A DNA stretch of 64,000 nucleotides, taken from Spirometra erinaceieuropaei. Taxonomy: Eukaryota; Platyhelminthes; Cestoda; Diphyllobothriidea; Diphyllobothriidae. The stretch is from contig CACRXP010000722.1 in the NCBI GenBank assembly GCA_902702965.1, positions 1-64,000 on the forward strand, in the 5' to 3' direction. The position numbers were made by a program, and so were the translations under genes. Below the pieces are notes generated by a model. The model had not been told where the DNA came from, made no database searches, and worked only from the letters and a program-made list of their open reading frames with translations. This document shows, piece by piece, positions 28,201 through 43,200 of this stretch (position 1 is its first letter; every line of letters starts with the position of its first letter).

Positions 28201-31200
28201 GAGACGCGACGGAAACTTCCCTGAGTTCAGTTGATAATGTACCCGTGGCCGAAACTAATGCCAAGGTATGCGAAATGTTTGTTATCGATCTTTCCTAATG
28301 ATCAAGGCAACTTCGACTCGAGTCATTTAGTTTTAGGCATATTTCTCGTCTTCCATTGGCAGTGGAATTGATATCATCGTTCCCATGTAGGGGAATTAAG
28401 TAGGGGAGGGGGAAGAAGATAAAATGAGGGGCATTGAAACACAAATTACCTCAAATGTCCTGATGGTGTCTTTGGTCAGCCATTACTGTAATTTTTGATG
28501 ATGACATCTGATGGACTTTTGCAACCAGAACTCCTTCTGAGAAACTACAGAAAGACGATAATGCTGAGCTCACTTCGTTCACGTTAGGCGCCCATCAAAG
28601 CAATGATTTGTCTGAAATAAGTGATGAGAATCACCACTATCTCTGTGAGGTGAGTCCTACAAATATTGACCTGCAATAAAGCGGACCATCGCAGCGTCTA
28701 CTTTGCGAGCGCGACTACACGCTCCACACACATGCTAGAACCTGGCCCACACTAATAGTCACCGGAGAGGTCTCTCGTATCTCTCATTACGTAGATTGGG
28801 AGCTTTACAAGAACTTCACATAAAGTGGTAAGGACGTAGCCCGAACTACCTCAGATTACTCGTTGAACAATCACATTATTAGTTTACTTTGCAGCTAGAA
28901 ATCCTTTGAACTCGGAATGTTGTCATTGCTGTTGGCAGGCGAATGCTTTTTTGATCGCCAGGGACCTTTGAAAAATCTAAACAGAACAACCAGACGCAAC
29001 CCTCCGACCCTCTCCAAATAAAGTCAAACCTTTTCCTAATGGCCACTGGTTGGTCCGCCTGGTGGAGGAATGGATTTGTGGCGTCTGCCAGTGCTCCCCG
29101 TCGCTGCGCTCATCATTTTTAAGTTCCACGACTCTTTCAGACGACTAACGGACGGTTATTTGATAGTAGAGGGACATTGGTCATGCCGCAGGGCTCTGTG
29201 AGCGTTTTATGGGCAACCGTGCCGCCAAATCGATGCTCAACAGACTCCTCGGGCACAACGAAGACACTCCGATCGCCGCAGTTAACAGTGTCCATCGCCT
29301 GCGCCACCGGGTGGGCGTGGCACTGGAGAACCGCTTGCGAATTGGCTTAAGATGAAACAGACTTGCGCGGCATCTACCGCACTCCCTCACCCACTCATTT
29401 TGATTCAATAGGAGGTCGAAGTGGGCACAGGGACGGACAAATGACTAAACAGTTCGTCTTCGTAAAGCACACACGACCTATTTTTCACTGCATCACGTTC
29501 AGAGGGCACCATTACAACCTTACTCGCAGTTATGAGAAGGACAGAGTGGTCCCTTCAGTTGAAAGTCTTCCAAGTCACGACCTTTAGCATGTAGTGATAA
29601 ATTCGAATGCGTTAGAGTTATTATAATGAGGGATGTGATGTCAGAGCTGCCCTTAGGGTCTCTTGGGGAGGACGTCGTGTGTGGAACCTATGGACTAGAG
29701 GCTTGGCTATGCGCCAGCAACTCGACTACGTGCGATGAGCGTGAGAATCGATAATCTTGACCGGCACACAAGCACATAGCAACGGCACGGCAACTGCATG
29801 CTTCAACTCCTGGCCAGTCGAGCCGTGGTGCACTCGGGAGCTGCCAACTGCGATAGGCATGTAGCGGCCTAGCAACTGCATCCTATAAATACTGCAACAC
29901 CTGAGCAATTTACCACCCTTATCTTTCTCTGTCTCTGATGATGGACTCGAGTGAGGATCCGAAACGTCAGGATAATAAAGCCCTTGTTCCAACGATCGTG
30001 TCTCCGTCTTCGCGACTACTTCCTGAAACTCGCCCCTTCGCTTCTAGTAGTCAACCCCTGTGCCTAAACCCACCGCCGATTTAAAAGGTGACGAAGACAC
30101 GATCACTGGGACAGTAGCTGTAATGGTCTTAGCTTTTTAACTCGAACAGGAGCTCATAACCAGAGACTGTTAGAGTGCAGCAACGTGTTAACATTTATAT
30201 CGTTCTGCCGTGAGTGGAGAGGGATTACGTCCGTGGCTAGGTCTGGTTCGTGCTGCCTGGCCCATAATAGTTTCCCGGCATGGTGACGGCGTTTGTACTT
30301 CGCGGCGATATGAGCTGCGCCACCTGGCTGCGTGGGCGTAGAGCGTGACAACACGCGGGCTGGTGGAGCTGGTGTCCGACACCCACGCCTCCAATAGTTC
30401 CCGCCCCGTCTTGTTGCTGGCCCGCGCCAATATCCGCATGTTGGTGAAGTCGCACTCATGGCCTTCCTCCAGCGTGTGAGTGGCGACTTGAGCTAGTTGT
30501 TCGCCTTCCCGAACGGCCCGTTTATGCTCGAGTATTCGTGAGCTGAGGTGTCATCCTGTTTGGCCTGTCTAATGTCAGGGGCATTTATGGCAGGGGATTT
30601 GATTGACTACGCCCGACTGCTCACTTGCGCCCAACTGATCCTTCATATTCCTGATTCTGCTACGCATGGTAGCCGCCGGATGATGAACGATGCCCACGCA
30701 TAACTCTGACGCAATTCGTTCTGTAGCCTCAGGCACATTCTTTATGTACGGTAGGGAGTGCCAAATTGTTGGCGTCTCTCTTCCGTCTGTCCGTCGTGGG
30801 TGCGTGCGTATGCAGCGGCTGATGAAACTATTTGGGTAGCGGTTCTTTTTTTATTGGTCCTTGAGATTCCGTAGTTCTTGCATCCTCCCTTCGGGCTCGC
30901 TACAGTGCGTTTTTACCCGGTCGAGAAACGCTCTTGCGCAGCCCGTTTGCGCAACACCGGGTGGTCGCTCTGATAGTTGGGGACCTGAATTGTGCTGGTC
31001 GCCTTTCTGTACACTATGGTGCCGAGTTTAGCATCAGATGTGCGCGTGACGAGCACGTCAAGAAACGGTAATTTCTCGGCCTCCTCGTCTTCTCTTGTAA
31101 ATTGAATGTCCGGGAAGATGTTGTTAAGCAGGTCTGGAAAACCCGATATCCTGTCCTCAATACTGACGAGTGTATCGTCCACGTATCGGTGTCAAAACAC

Positions 31201-34200
31201 AGTTGTGTAGTGGCTGAAAGCAACCTTTTCCAGCTCTTGTAGAACCAATTCCACAACTAGCCACGGGAGTAAGCCATCCCCCCCGCCTTCACGGTACAAC
31301 GGTATAAAGTTTCACATGCTGTTCCACTCTAACAGTCTCTGAGGGTGAACTCCTGTTTGAGTTCGAAAGCGAAGACCGATAAAGCTACCGTTCCAGTGAT
31401 CGCGCCTTCATTTTCATTTAAACAAGAATCTGGGATGCGTATATTCTCTTCCGTTCCACCTCCGATTGTGCTGACATTGTCTTGTCCTCCGTACCAGATG
31501 GATGAGGGAGGGGAAAGTGTGTGTTGGGCGCTACGCAAGTCCGCCTCATTACAAACTACTTCGTAAGCAAGTCTCCGTCGCTGCGCCCACTCCGCGAGTC
31601 GCACAATGGAGGTTGTCGCTGGCGGCGTTCGAACTGTCGCCTATTGCACCACTAGTTTTTTTTCGAACCCCATATCCCTCCTCCTCCTACTCCTCCTCCT
31701 CCTCCTCCCCCTCCTCTTCCACCATCACAGCCAGAGACAGGACTCAGTCCAGACGAGAACGTCTTCGGTGTTCGTCTACCGCCTGGACCGCAGACCCTGT
31801 ATGCGGCGACCATGCAGACGGCCTCAGCGAACGCGCCTCTGCACGCCACAATTCTGCACTACGAGGTGGCCGAGGAGGCCTCTGAGGAGACGGGCACCAC
31901 GACGCCGGGTGGAGTCACCGACACGGAGGAGAGCGATGCAGCGCCCTCCGTGACAACTGCCTCGGAGGCGTCGCGCGCCACGGCCCGGGGACAGCAGCCA
32001 ACCGCGGCTGAGCACTACCTCTCCTTCCGGCAGCCGGGCGTGCGCCTCTTCAACAACACCCTCATCCCCGTCTCCAATGATGAGGAGGCGGTGGAGGCCT
32101 TGCGCGCGGTGGCTGACTCACTCTGTATCATCCTCAAGTCTACAGGTGGGTAGCTTTCCGACTCCGAGCCGTGCATTTCGTCTTTGCTGTGATGATACGG
32201 TAGCAAAATGCCCCACGAAAGACCCCTTAAATTGGTCATGCGCTGGACCAAAACTGGGGCTAGGTCGAAGCCTGGCAGGCAGATAGACCTAAATAACGAC
32301 TCTCACTGCAGGACTCTCTGCGGCCAGCCATAAATTTCATTTCTTGATTTCATCCCTATGTAACACACGCCCGACGTTTAATGAAATTTTCCCTCTTAAA
32401 GTACGCAAATGACTGCACTTTATGCTGATTGTATATAATTGCACTTCAAATTTCGCATGTACATTGAAAAAACCGCCTACCGCACCCGCAGTCCCGCACC
32501 GTAAAAACGTTTTCTGTAAACAAATATGTTACTGGCAAAATTTAGTAAGATGTGCATTTAGCATTTATACTGTATAACCGTTTCAATAGGGCCATCAAGG
32601 GCATTGCCTATTACCCTAAAATACACTATATATATCGGGCGTTCGCACCCATAGCACATGATGACATTGAGGGCGTGGCGGTAGACCGAGTTGCAGGCGC
32701 ACAGCTCACCAATCAGGATTTGAGTCGCCTCCTCCCCCTCTGTTCTTGTGATATATGACCCTGGCCAGTGTGCGTTGCGGACCAGGGGGTGTAGGGGTAA
32801 GTATAGGTGGGTTTTTTCACCGTGCTAGCCACCCGCGCCCTCTCCCGCCTCCGGTCCTTATAACTCTATCTTGACAACGGACCCAGGTTGGGGAGGAGGA
32901 GGAGGAGACGGTGCGGTAGATGCTGCGCAAGTCAACTATTACCATATACTTCACTCGCAAGCCACCGTCCTTGTTCTCGCCCCGCTGCAGAGCACACGGT
33001 AGACATCGTCGCGTACGGCAACATGGAGCCCCGTACTAAAAGCCATCTTGCGTTAGATTTTAGGAGAATTGGAGTTTGTGTTAAGATTGGGATTATGAGG
33101 TTTGGTGTTAAATTTCGGGCACGGAAATAAGTAACCTCGGGAATATAGCGCAAGACCACCTCTTTGTGCTTCCATCACCCTTAGTTGCGACTGTCTCCGA
33201 TGATGACCACCTGGTGCTTGGTGGGGAAGCTTAATCAGTGAGCAAGCCATTTAGCTAGGTTACACTTTTGGTTACTATTGGTCGGATAAGAATATCTAGT
33301 GTATCGTCGAGTCATTAGGTTTAATTGATATCTGGAGGTAGAGCGGAGTAAAGACGACAACAGGTGAGAGGGCTTTGAGTGTCAGACTCAAAATGTAGCT
33401 GCATTTTGCCATGAGCTACCCTCTATACCCCTCTCCCCCACTTACATATCTTCCGCCCTCCGACCCATAATTCCTCCATCTTCTCCCGCGCCTATCAGAT
33501 CTCCATTCCCTACACCAACTATTGCAGAATGTTATCACCAACAGAAACGAGGGAGACTGGAATGGCCATTTCTGGCTCATTAGCCGTTGTCAGCCAGTCA
33601 TATCCAACCCGAAATGTGAAACACCTGGGGGGCTGGAACTCGCGACCTGTTAATCAGAAGCCCAACGCCTTTGACCACTGAGCCACGGGCTCGTTGTCCC
33701 ACGTCTTCCCACTTCATTCTCCCCCTCCTCTCCCCGCTTCTGATATGTCACCACTTATTTCTGCTACGACTACTCATCACCCTCCTACTCCTACTTTCCG
33801 TTAATTTTATCCTTTTCGTCCCACCACACTGACTACTTCACATTTCCATCCCTCAAATCTTATCCTTCACTTTCTTCTGATCCTTCTCCCCGTCCTTCCT
33901 GCTCTTGCTGCTCTAACTCGCCATCAGCTTCTCTTCCCCTTACTCTTATAGGATTTTGTTTCTACCGCCTTTGAGTCATACGAATATAATTCCCCACCTA
34001 TCTAAAGTCGTAATTTGGTTCATAGTGGCAGACAAGTTACTACTAGGCCGGTAGACCACTCCTTGTGCCAGCTGGCAGTTTTCACTAAACACGTACTGTG
34101 CTCCCTCACTGCAGTCCATGTGGAACTAACGACACCGACTTCTGTTCGATGATGTACAACTGCACGTGTGAATGTGCCACCTTCTTCCCTTCCTCAGATC

Positions 34201-37200
34201 ACGACGTGGATCTACAGGTTGTCCTTCCGCCAAACCGACTCATCAGCCCCAAGCGTCTCAACCCTCCGCCGCAATTCTGTTTTCCCCTCGACCAGGAGAG
34301 CCTTCAGGCCAACTTTTCTCGATTGGTGCCCTCAACCAGGGCCGCTGGCGGTATTCTCTCCTCTTCCCGTTTCTGGGCTGTCACTGAGAGTCAGCTGAGC
34401 ATGTACGAGCAGGATTCCATAGCCTCGGATGCGTCTTTCGTGAATTACGACCGACCTCTTCAGCTGACCCAAACGGTGCGTCGTGCTCACTAACCTCCCC
34501 CCTCCCAATCTCTCGTGCCCCCGGTGACGCACTGTTTTTTTTAAATGATAACGGGGGTATTTGCCGTCCCCTCTTGCCATCGGTCCCAGGTGGGGGAGGG
34601 AGTGAAGCAGATGCTGCGCAAGTCTGCCCTCCTGCGTTTGTCACACTGTGGGGTACACGGTCGTTTGCGACGGTCGGACTGACAGTTGTTCCTAAGACGC
34701 TGTCAAGGAGGACTGTGTGGGTGACATTATTACTACTTTTACGAAATGGTCATAACAGTACTAGTTGGTGAAGAAGAAGATTCGAGTCCATCGTCATAGG
34801 TAGTGGCAGAAACAGAACAAGCGGCAGTTATAAGGCATGTAGTCCCAATCATCGACCGACGGCGCAAGACTGGAGGTGACTACGCAGGGCTCTGTACTCC
34901 GGCGCCAGATCGATAAATCGATTGACCGAGTTCTCATCCGAGTTGGTCTCACACCACCTATGATAATAGGTTTTTTCGAAGTTATAATACCGTCTGTGGC
35001 AATGACTGCAGCAAGAGGGACAGTTTTAGTGTTACTGCTAGCAAACCGTGTAGCGCGCGTTTTAATGGCTGGTAATTCTGACCATGTATTATGCAACTAG
35101 TGGGCCGTAGTACCAATAGCGGCATTACTCATTGTGGTAGTATTTATATTTTTGGCATTTTCGTGGTCACAGTTATACCTACTGCATTCTCGATGTGGTA
35201 ACGGGACTATTCTTGCTGCAGTTTTTTTTATTATTAATGTCTGCTAATGTAGCAAAAATTGCAGTGGAAGTTGAAATAGTATCATCAGCCGGGATGGCAA
35301 CTGTACTGGTACAAGTTTTTTTAGTTTTGGTGGTCGTCGCTTTGCAGCTGCTGGGGGGGGCTCTAGAGAGAGAGTCCTAAGGCACGGCGGGCGATTGAGT
35401 TCCGTAACGCGATCCGTGAGCGCCCCTCTATCACTGTATATATCCGATCACAACTGACAGGACAAGGAGCCCATGGCTCAGTGGTAAGGGCGTTGGATCT
35501 CTAACCAAAAGATCGTGGGATCGAGCTCCAGGCGTTCCACACCTTGGGGTTGGGTATGGCTGACGGACGTCGGCCAATAAGCCAAAAATGGCTATTTCAG
35601 TCTCCCGTGTCTTTGTCGGTAATGTTATTCTGCATACATACATAAACAGTAGGAATATGGAATTCTTGGGGAAACAGTAAACTTTGTTGTGTAGGTTTTC
35701 GTGACTGCTTCCCCAGCACGTTTTCAGGCAACGGACGTGCAAAGACAATTAACTTCTAGACCGAGTCTGACAAAGGATTCTATGATTGGTTAAAGTCATC
35801 TTCTCGGGATTGGTTGAGTCAGTTTGAATCTGTCCTTAACCACTTTGTATGTGGCATCTAGATCAACATGCCGGTTGATGCGTGCCTCTTCTGAGTGTAT
35901 TGCGTCCAGGAACTCTCGGACCTTCCTTATTGGGCAGGCGCCAACAATGCGAGTGTTTTCCCTTGCAAATTTGTGCCCAGTATTTAGTGTGTGCATGGCC
36001 ACCTGGGATAGGTGGTCGCGTCTCTTTACCGCTAACTGATGTTCATGTATACCGGTTGAGACAGATTTCCCAGTTCGACCACAATAGACGGCATCACAAC
36101 TAGAACATGGGATTTTGTAGACAACACCTTTTCTTTCGAGGTAGCTAACATAAACATAAATATGCGTGTGTTTTGTGCTGATGTGCTCATATCTAACCGC
36201 ACTGACCGTATCTGTTTACTTCCACTTTTCATCTATTCCGTCAGGACGCCGGTAGGTGGCCATCCAGAACCACCCAGCTCGGGAGGCAATTGCGTTTTCG
36301 AAATACCCTTAAAAACATTAATACCGCCATTCGTTCGGGTATCAACCGCATGAACATCCGGCCGCCGCGTCCAGCAAACGCCGGTGGCGGTAAGCCCCCC
36401 TCTCAGCGGGATGTTTCCGTGGAGAGTGTAAGTCTGACCCCCCCCCCCCCCTGTTTGTACTTTTTGTTCAGTCAGTAAACCAGCCACTCGCGACGGGGTA
36501 GGCGTACTCTATTCTCATTGGCATACCGGATTGCATAATCTGCGATTTTTGACGATATTTACAGGGCTCGCGAGCAGGTAATTGGCTCCTGGGTCGTAAG
36601 GCGACCAATAATACGATTATCGAATTGTGCTGACACTCCAGCGGGACGACTTTCCGCAAAGACGTGGAACCAGAAACCGATGCATACTTGCACACGATAG
36701 ACGTCCACCGCGCGCTCCATGCACTGGGTTCAGCAATGACTTGCGCGCTTATAATGGGACTGCACTCTCGCCTCTTCCAGCCATCTTAATTGAATGGCGA
36801 GAAGACTGGCGGTGGCCAGTGGTTGACAAAGCTAAACAGCCCATCTACGCCTGAAACACACGACCAGGTCCGGCACATTGGAGCAGGTCCTCACAAAAAC
36901 GATGGAGCAACTCGGCACAAACACACAATACTGGCTTTGAGGACCGAGTTGTACCGTCGGTCGACAGTCTCCCGAGTCACAACTTTTAACCAGTCATAAT
37001 AGATTTGATCGCGTTAGATCTGTCGTAGTTGGGAATGCGCCAGTGTTTCGTGCAGATGATTTTACCCAGAGTAGACCCCACCCGCGCACCAGTTAGCTGT
37101 CGAGCCTGTCCATAATGTAATACTGGGATTGGGCGCGGCTGCTGCCAACGACAAGGGCCAGTCTACGCGTGCCACGCACGATCAGTTTGTCCACAGAGGG

Positions 37201-40200
37201 CACCGCGCTCTCGCGTAAACGGCGGATCGGATCTCATATGCATGAATGTCATAAGCCCCGTACAGCGTAAAAGACCGTCGGACATATGAGTAGTCCTAAC
37301 CACCAGAAGAACATGGAACGACCCATGTGAAACAGACCGCAACAGGCCTAACATGATTGTCTATGAGCGCTTTAAATGCTGATCGACCATATAATAGAGG
37401 GATTGTGTGTCGGACCGTTTAGAGCTCGTCCGCAACCGGGACGGTCTGAAGAATATCACACCATGCAATTGCTTAGCCAACCCTACTTTCCATATAACTT
37501 GAAATGGTCTTAACCGGTAAAACGAACGCATGATTTCTCCCTGCTTTCAGAACACCTGATTGAACCATCCAAATACAGTATGCGAGTATGAGTCTGAGAT
37601 GGGCTTGAACGAGGTTGCGAACTAGGGTTCAGTGCTGTTAACACTACGTACGATGATCACACTCAGAAATGAATGCGGTGGTTATACTGATCTGGCCTTC
37701 GTGGATATTCCTGTACGTGGGGCGGTCCACTTCAGAGGCCCATCATTTGGAATCCCAGTTTTAGTAGGCAATATCTGCATTTTATTAGCTCCTCTGTTTC
37801 ATTTCTTCCCCAACCCATTGGAATATGAGTGAAAAACGTCAGGACCGTGTACCGGGAACAACGGAAAATCTTTGCCTCTCGTGGAAAGGAAGCGGCTTGC
37901 CAACACGGACATCTGAAAGTTATGTAGAGTGGTTAAACGGGCTCCGAAACTCGGCAACGACTGTACCGTTCAAACAAGTGGTCGTGTTTCGCCTGCGCTC
38001 GTCACCTTTACCGACTGGTTTTTTTCGCATCTAGTTGTGTGTACAGGTTTATTTAGGTCACAGCTATAAATGGCCAGCAACTCGGTTGACTGGATACGGG
38101 CCAGCATGGCTCCTGAGAACAGATAACTAGCTGTCCGGATGTTAAGTCAGAAAACACTGTGGAGCCGAATTTGCTGTTTGGGATCCTCCGTCACACCAGG
38201 GCATCCTATCTCAGCAACAACAACCATCTCACGATTAACGATACACGCTAACTAGCCTCTCCCCTAACGTTTTATCATGCGCCCTTTTATACCTTGCTAA
38301 CATTCCCTGCTACTAACTACTCATTGAACACGAATTTTAACTAGTCTTTAATCATGACAAATGCGGGGCCTTCAGGAGGTTTTTCAATGCGCACGGTACC
38401 GATCTACGTAACACGATCTCGACCGCTTCTACTGTTGCTATTGGGCGCTGTCCCAGTGGCTTTGAGGTGTTTCGGCGAGACTTTGCAAGTTTGCTATGTT
38501 TGAGCCTGTTTTACACGACCGTCTCTTCATCTGTCCAGTTACAGAGCCTTCCTTCCGGTTTTGTATACTGTTCATCGTTTGCCACGTTTTTATAGCTGAT
38601 TATCTTCCACAATACTTTCTGTTGACGAACGCGCCATTTTCTTACTGGACTGTCCACATAGTGATGTTTGGTAGTTAGCAAATAGGACCAATACAGTACC
38701 GGTGAGTTGCGCGCGAACTTGTTTACAACGATTCAGACTTCCGTTGCATCTACCTCGTCTCGCTCGCTAGCTTCAGCCGCCCGTCACTCTGGTGACAGAG
38801 GGAGGTCAGGACGACTGGAGGTGAACGCGGGCTTTGTGACTCACGGCCCGTTTACGCGAGCCACACGCATGACATGCCCCTGCCCCCAAGGGGCCGGGGA
38901 TCTCGCACACGTATAAGGTGCTATTAAGGCCGCCTGGATAGGGGGGGGGCATTGCAATCTGACCGCCTTTATCACAGGAAGGCTGAGTTATCTCGTCGGT
39001 CGTCAACCTTCGCTGTCGCAATTCCTCACGTCATCATCATTTTGGAACTAAATACAGGGATTGGTTGCTGTTACAGGATGAATCCCGAAATCACTATGTG
39101 TCCCATGTTCTTCGTAGTTTTACGTTTGTTTGAATTTCTACCCTGAGATGGGGAGTAATTCCCCATTCCTTCTGTTTTTCCCAATGTCCTGTGATTTTCA
39201 CCTTCCCTTTTCCTTCCACTATGCCCGCTGCTTTTCTCTGATCAAAGGAAGTAGACGAAGTATGTCCATCTGATCACTGTCTCGTGCGCATGGAGGACGG
39301 TTGGGTTAACGCGTCCGCTCAATTGGCAGGAAGAAGTACTCTTTCAGTTTTAATTTATTAAGGGAAATATAGGCGAGCGCCTTTGAGCTCCCTATTGGTT
39401 ACAAGTCGTCGGAGAAAAACAGTGATAAGTGGAAAGGTGAAAAAGGGATTTTGTGCATACTCGCGGACAGCTAGTCGAAAAAGAGTAATCATGAACGGTT
39501 ACTTACTAATTAGGCTCTTCACTTTCACTTTCTAGGCACCCGATACAACTTATATCAGCAGTTCTTCCAGTGATCTCAGCCAGGAGAATGTGCAATCAGA
39601 GGGACCGGATGCCACAAACTACGAGCGTGATACTGATGATAATGAGGATGAAGAGGCGGCGGTAGTGGCGGCGGCGCAAAAGAATAGGAAAGAAGAACTC
39701 CAGTCCGGCGGAGAATCTAGTAAGAATGATTCGCTAACTGTTTGAGAAATAATAGTTGTTTAGATTCTTTTTTTACCTGATAATTAACGAGACGTAGTAT
39801 CCAGTCAGACCTGGACTTCATATCTGAATTGGACGCGTCAACTACTCGTTCTCACTGTCTACAAATTACCACAAAGGACACGTTTCTTCGTCGTGTCTGG
39901 TTCCTGATTCCCTGTGCGTGCCTCGAATTTAAGGTTTCAATCATCAATAGTTAGCCTATTCTGTGTGCTCAACTGACTGTGTTCTCATGAATGACGTCGA
40001 ATGTGCAATTACAGAATAAGGGACAGTTATTGGAGGTGCGAGCCAATCAACGATCAATGACGCAGGTCTGGAGGCGACTGTGTGGGGCTCTGTGTGTCTG
40101 TCGGCCCCAAATCGATAAATCGATTGGGCGTGTTCTCCGCTGAGGTGCAGGCTTCATTCAGTCCTACGGAATGGGAAATTATCTTGGCGGCCTTAAAGTT

Positions 40201-43200
40201 GAATTCGTGACCCCCTTCAGAGGTGTGGGTAGCTACTAGCATTAATTTGCCACCCCGCCGCGTATGTGAGATCGGATCATGCGTCCAGTCTGACCTGTGC
40301 AGTTAGAAGGACGGTTTGTGTATGTGATACGATACAATGCGCCCAGACGTCTCCCCGGAGTCTAATCTGTCCTTGATTTTAATGGTTCTGCTGCGCATGA
40401 CAACTCTGGGAGGTGGACACGTAAGCATCGGCTTATAAATGCCTTCGGGTAGCCATTCCACCTTAATTGGTTGCATTTTCTTCCGGGTTGCTGTAGTGAG
40501 TCTGAACTCATTTGGCGACTGAGATCCTATCTTGGTGTTCGACACCTTCCTGTAAACCTTTGTCTCTATTCCACTGTTTAGAGTTTGCCTGTCGAGCACA
40601 TTAAGGAAGGGCAGCTGCTACTCCCTCTCTTCTTCCCCCTGGATGCTGCGCTTAATGGCACTTCTCACACTTGCGAGATGCCAGCCACCCTGGGGGAGCA
40701 GAGGGAGGGGGGTTCTGTGTGCGGCACGCATAACCGGGCTGTCAACTATCGCGCCCATACCCACTTCCGGTCGTTTTCACTTTGCATCGCCATCGAATTA
40801 ACGTGGGCATGGAGCAAGTGAGGTGAGGTAGATGCTGTGAAAGTCTGCCTCACTGAGAACAAGTTCACTCGCAGGTCGCCCGTACTGCATCATATCCTGA
40901 ACGGCGGTGGTTCCCTCCGCAAATTATGAACCGACTATTGGGCATCGTATGTTAGCAGCTTAGGAAAGAAGTAGTGTGTTCGCCAAAAAACAGAATGGGG
41001 CAGGAGGGACCGCTATAAAAAAAGAACATGGAGAGAGATAAGCGATATACACCAGCGGGGCACAGCCGATCCTTATGGCGATGCCTGAGTATGATTGGCG
41101 GAAGGTTTCCGAGCCCCTTGTAGTGACCTAGCAGTCGGAGTGTGTTCTCAGAGCGCTACAATCACCAGGCCAAATGCTGTGTTGTAGGAAAAGGCAGAAG
41201 TCACCAGATTGAGATTGCATAGAGAACCCCCCAGTTGTCCTCTCAGGCGGCAGTGGCCGCTGGCAGGGTCAGCGCTGGTGTTAACTTCATTCAGTCATGC
41301 CTGTGAGTCCTTGAGACATCGGTAGCAGATGCTTCTGTAGGTTTGTGGAAAACAGCCTCATTTGGTGTTTGTGGGGGGTGGGGGGTGTTCAGGTGGCGCA
41401 TGCGCAGCTGTGACTCTGTGTGGACGCACGTGTGTCTGTCCGAGTTGAAGCCGGTCGAGTGCCTGCCGGTCAGCTCGCTGCAAATGTGGATGACCTTGAC
41501 GTAACGCGACCTTGAACAAGGACGCCAGACGTGAGCATGATGGCCGTAGGCAATACCCTCTTGAACACGGATCTCAGTCTCCCCGTTTTCTTTCATTATT
41601 CTATTGTGAGGCTTAGTGTATTAGTACAGGACCTTAATCAGATACTGCTTGTCGTCTGCCGCGCACTAAATTATCTTTTTTTGCAAATTTTCGATGGCAC
41701 TGACCTACGAATACTTCGGACAGAAATGGAGACCACGGTAGTGGGGAAAAAAGCACGAGTCCGTCGTCCATCCACCTCCTCCATCTCCTCCTTATCTGAA
41801 AATTTGGGCAAGTTCTTCTTTAGATTGAAAACCCGCTTCATGTTCTTTTCTCATGCTTTTGCTGCCAGTGGGTGAATTTTCCGGAACCCCATGAAACCAC
41901 ATCCTAACACCCAGCATTATTTTCAGACCCTAGATCTCATTTGCATTGTGAAAACGTTAGACTCACGGGCCCAGGCATGAGGGACTTCGTGGTTCATTTC
42001 CTGTTTGAATTTAAATCGGTCAGTCATTACCTTCTGTGTGTCTGGGAGTTGGAAGTTATAGGTTGTTTGTATGCGCGCTCTGAATACAGTTTAGAAGAAC
42101 AACATTACCGACAAAGACAAGGGAGACTGGAATGGTCATCTCTGGCATATTAGCCGTCGTCACCCAGCCATACTCGCGACCGTCAATATGCCAGAAATGG
42201 CCATTCCAGTCTCGTCTTTGTTGGCAATGTTATTCTGCTTATAGTACGCGCCGCTGTGCTGCTGCTGGTTGGGATCGAGAGGGAGCCCATAGACACAATG
42301 GGACGAGTGAGTTCCGTAACATGATTGGTGAGCGCCACACTACCAGTTTAAAAGAAGTCTGTAAGCTCTTATAATACACTCGACACAGTATTGACTCAAC
42401 GAGCTCGCTCAGTGTGTGCTAGGAGGAAGTGGAGTTACACAGGACATATTTCATGGCTGCATACATCTCATAACGGGTTAGTAATCACTGCAGTTTGAGC
42501 CTTCGAGCTCTCTCAGGGGTCGATCGTCGGAGATGTCAGCAGCAAATGTCTGGTACATGGAACTTTCATTGACGGCGGATCTCGGTTCACTTCTAGAGAT
42601 AACTGCGCGCTGTCCTATTTGTCGGCGGGGGTCCCCGTGCTGGTTTAATGTGTTCATACCAGATGCACATGTACTAGTATTTGGTACGGCCGCGATAAGG
42701 CCTAGTCTAGCCGACCTCGATGGTGTCCTGGACTTTGTATCTCTCAACGCGTGAAGATGCGTGACAGCAGATCTGGACGGAGACCGAATACCGAGGGTCC
42801 AAGAACCGTCTCCATGTCTTGATGAACTGGTTCGACCCAGGTTTTGAGTTGACTCCCTCTTTGACACCTCCAATGGGGTAACGGTGCCGGATGGCCAAGG
42901 ATGGCAGATCTCCAGATCTGTCCTCCACCTCAGGGCTGATGACCGCGGCTAAATCACTGTTGTGAATCAGCGTTGACATTTTTCGAACAAGATCAGTAAC
43001 TACTAGACTGAACAGTAATTTGTTTAAACCTCTTATTTAGTTCTGCGAAAATTCCCATATTACGATTGAAGAGTCAGTTGGCGAACATATGTTTTCGGTA
43101 ACTCATTCTCAGGCCGGTACATTTACATGGGTAATGATCAGTCTAATTGTAGGCAGGATATATATGCGTCTCAAGGGCAGGGTTAATCGGACTCCATGTT

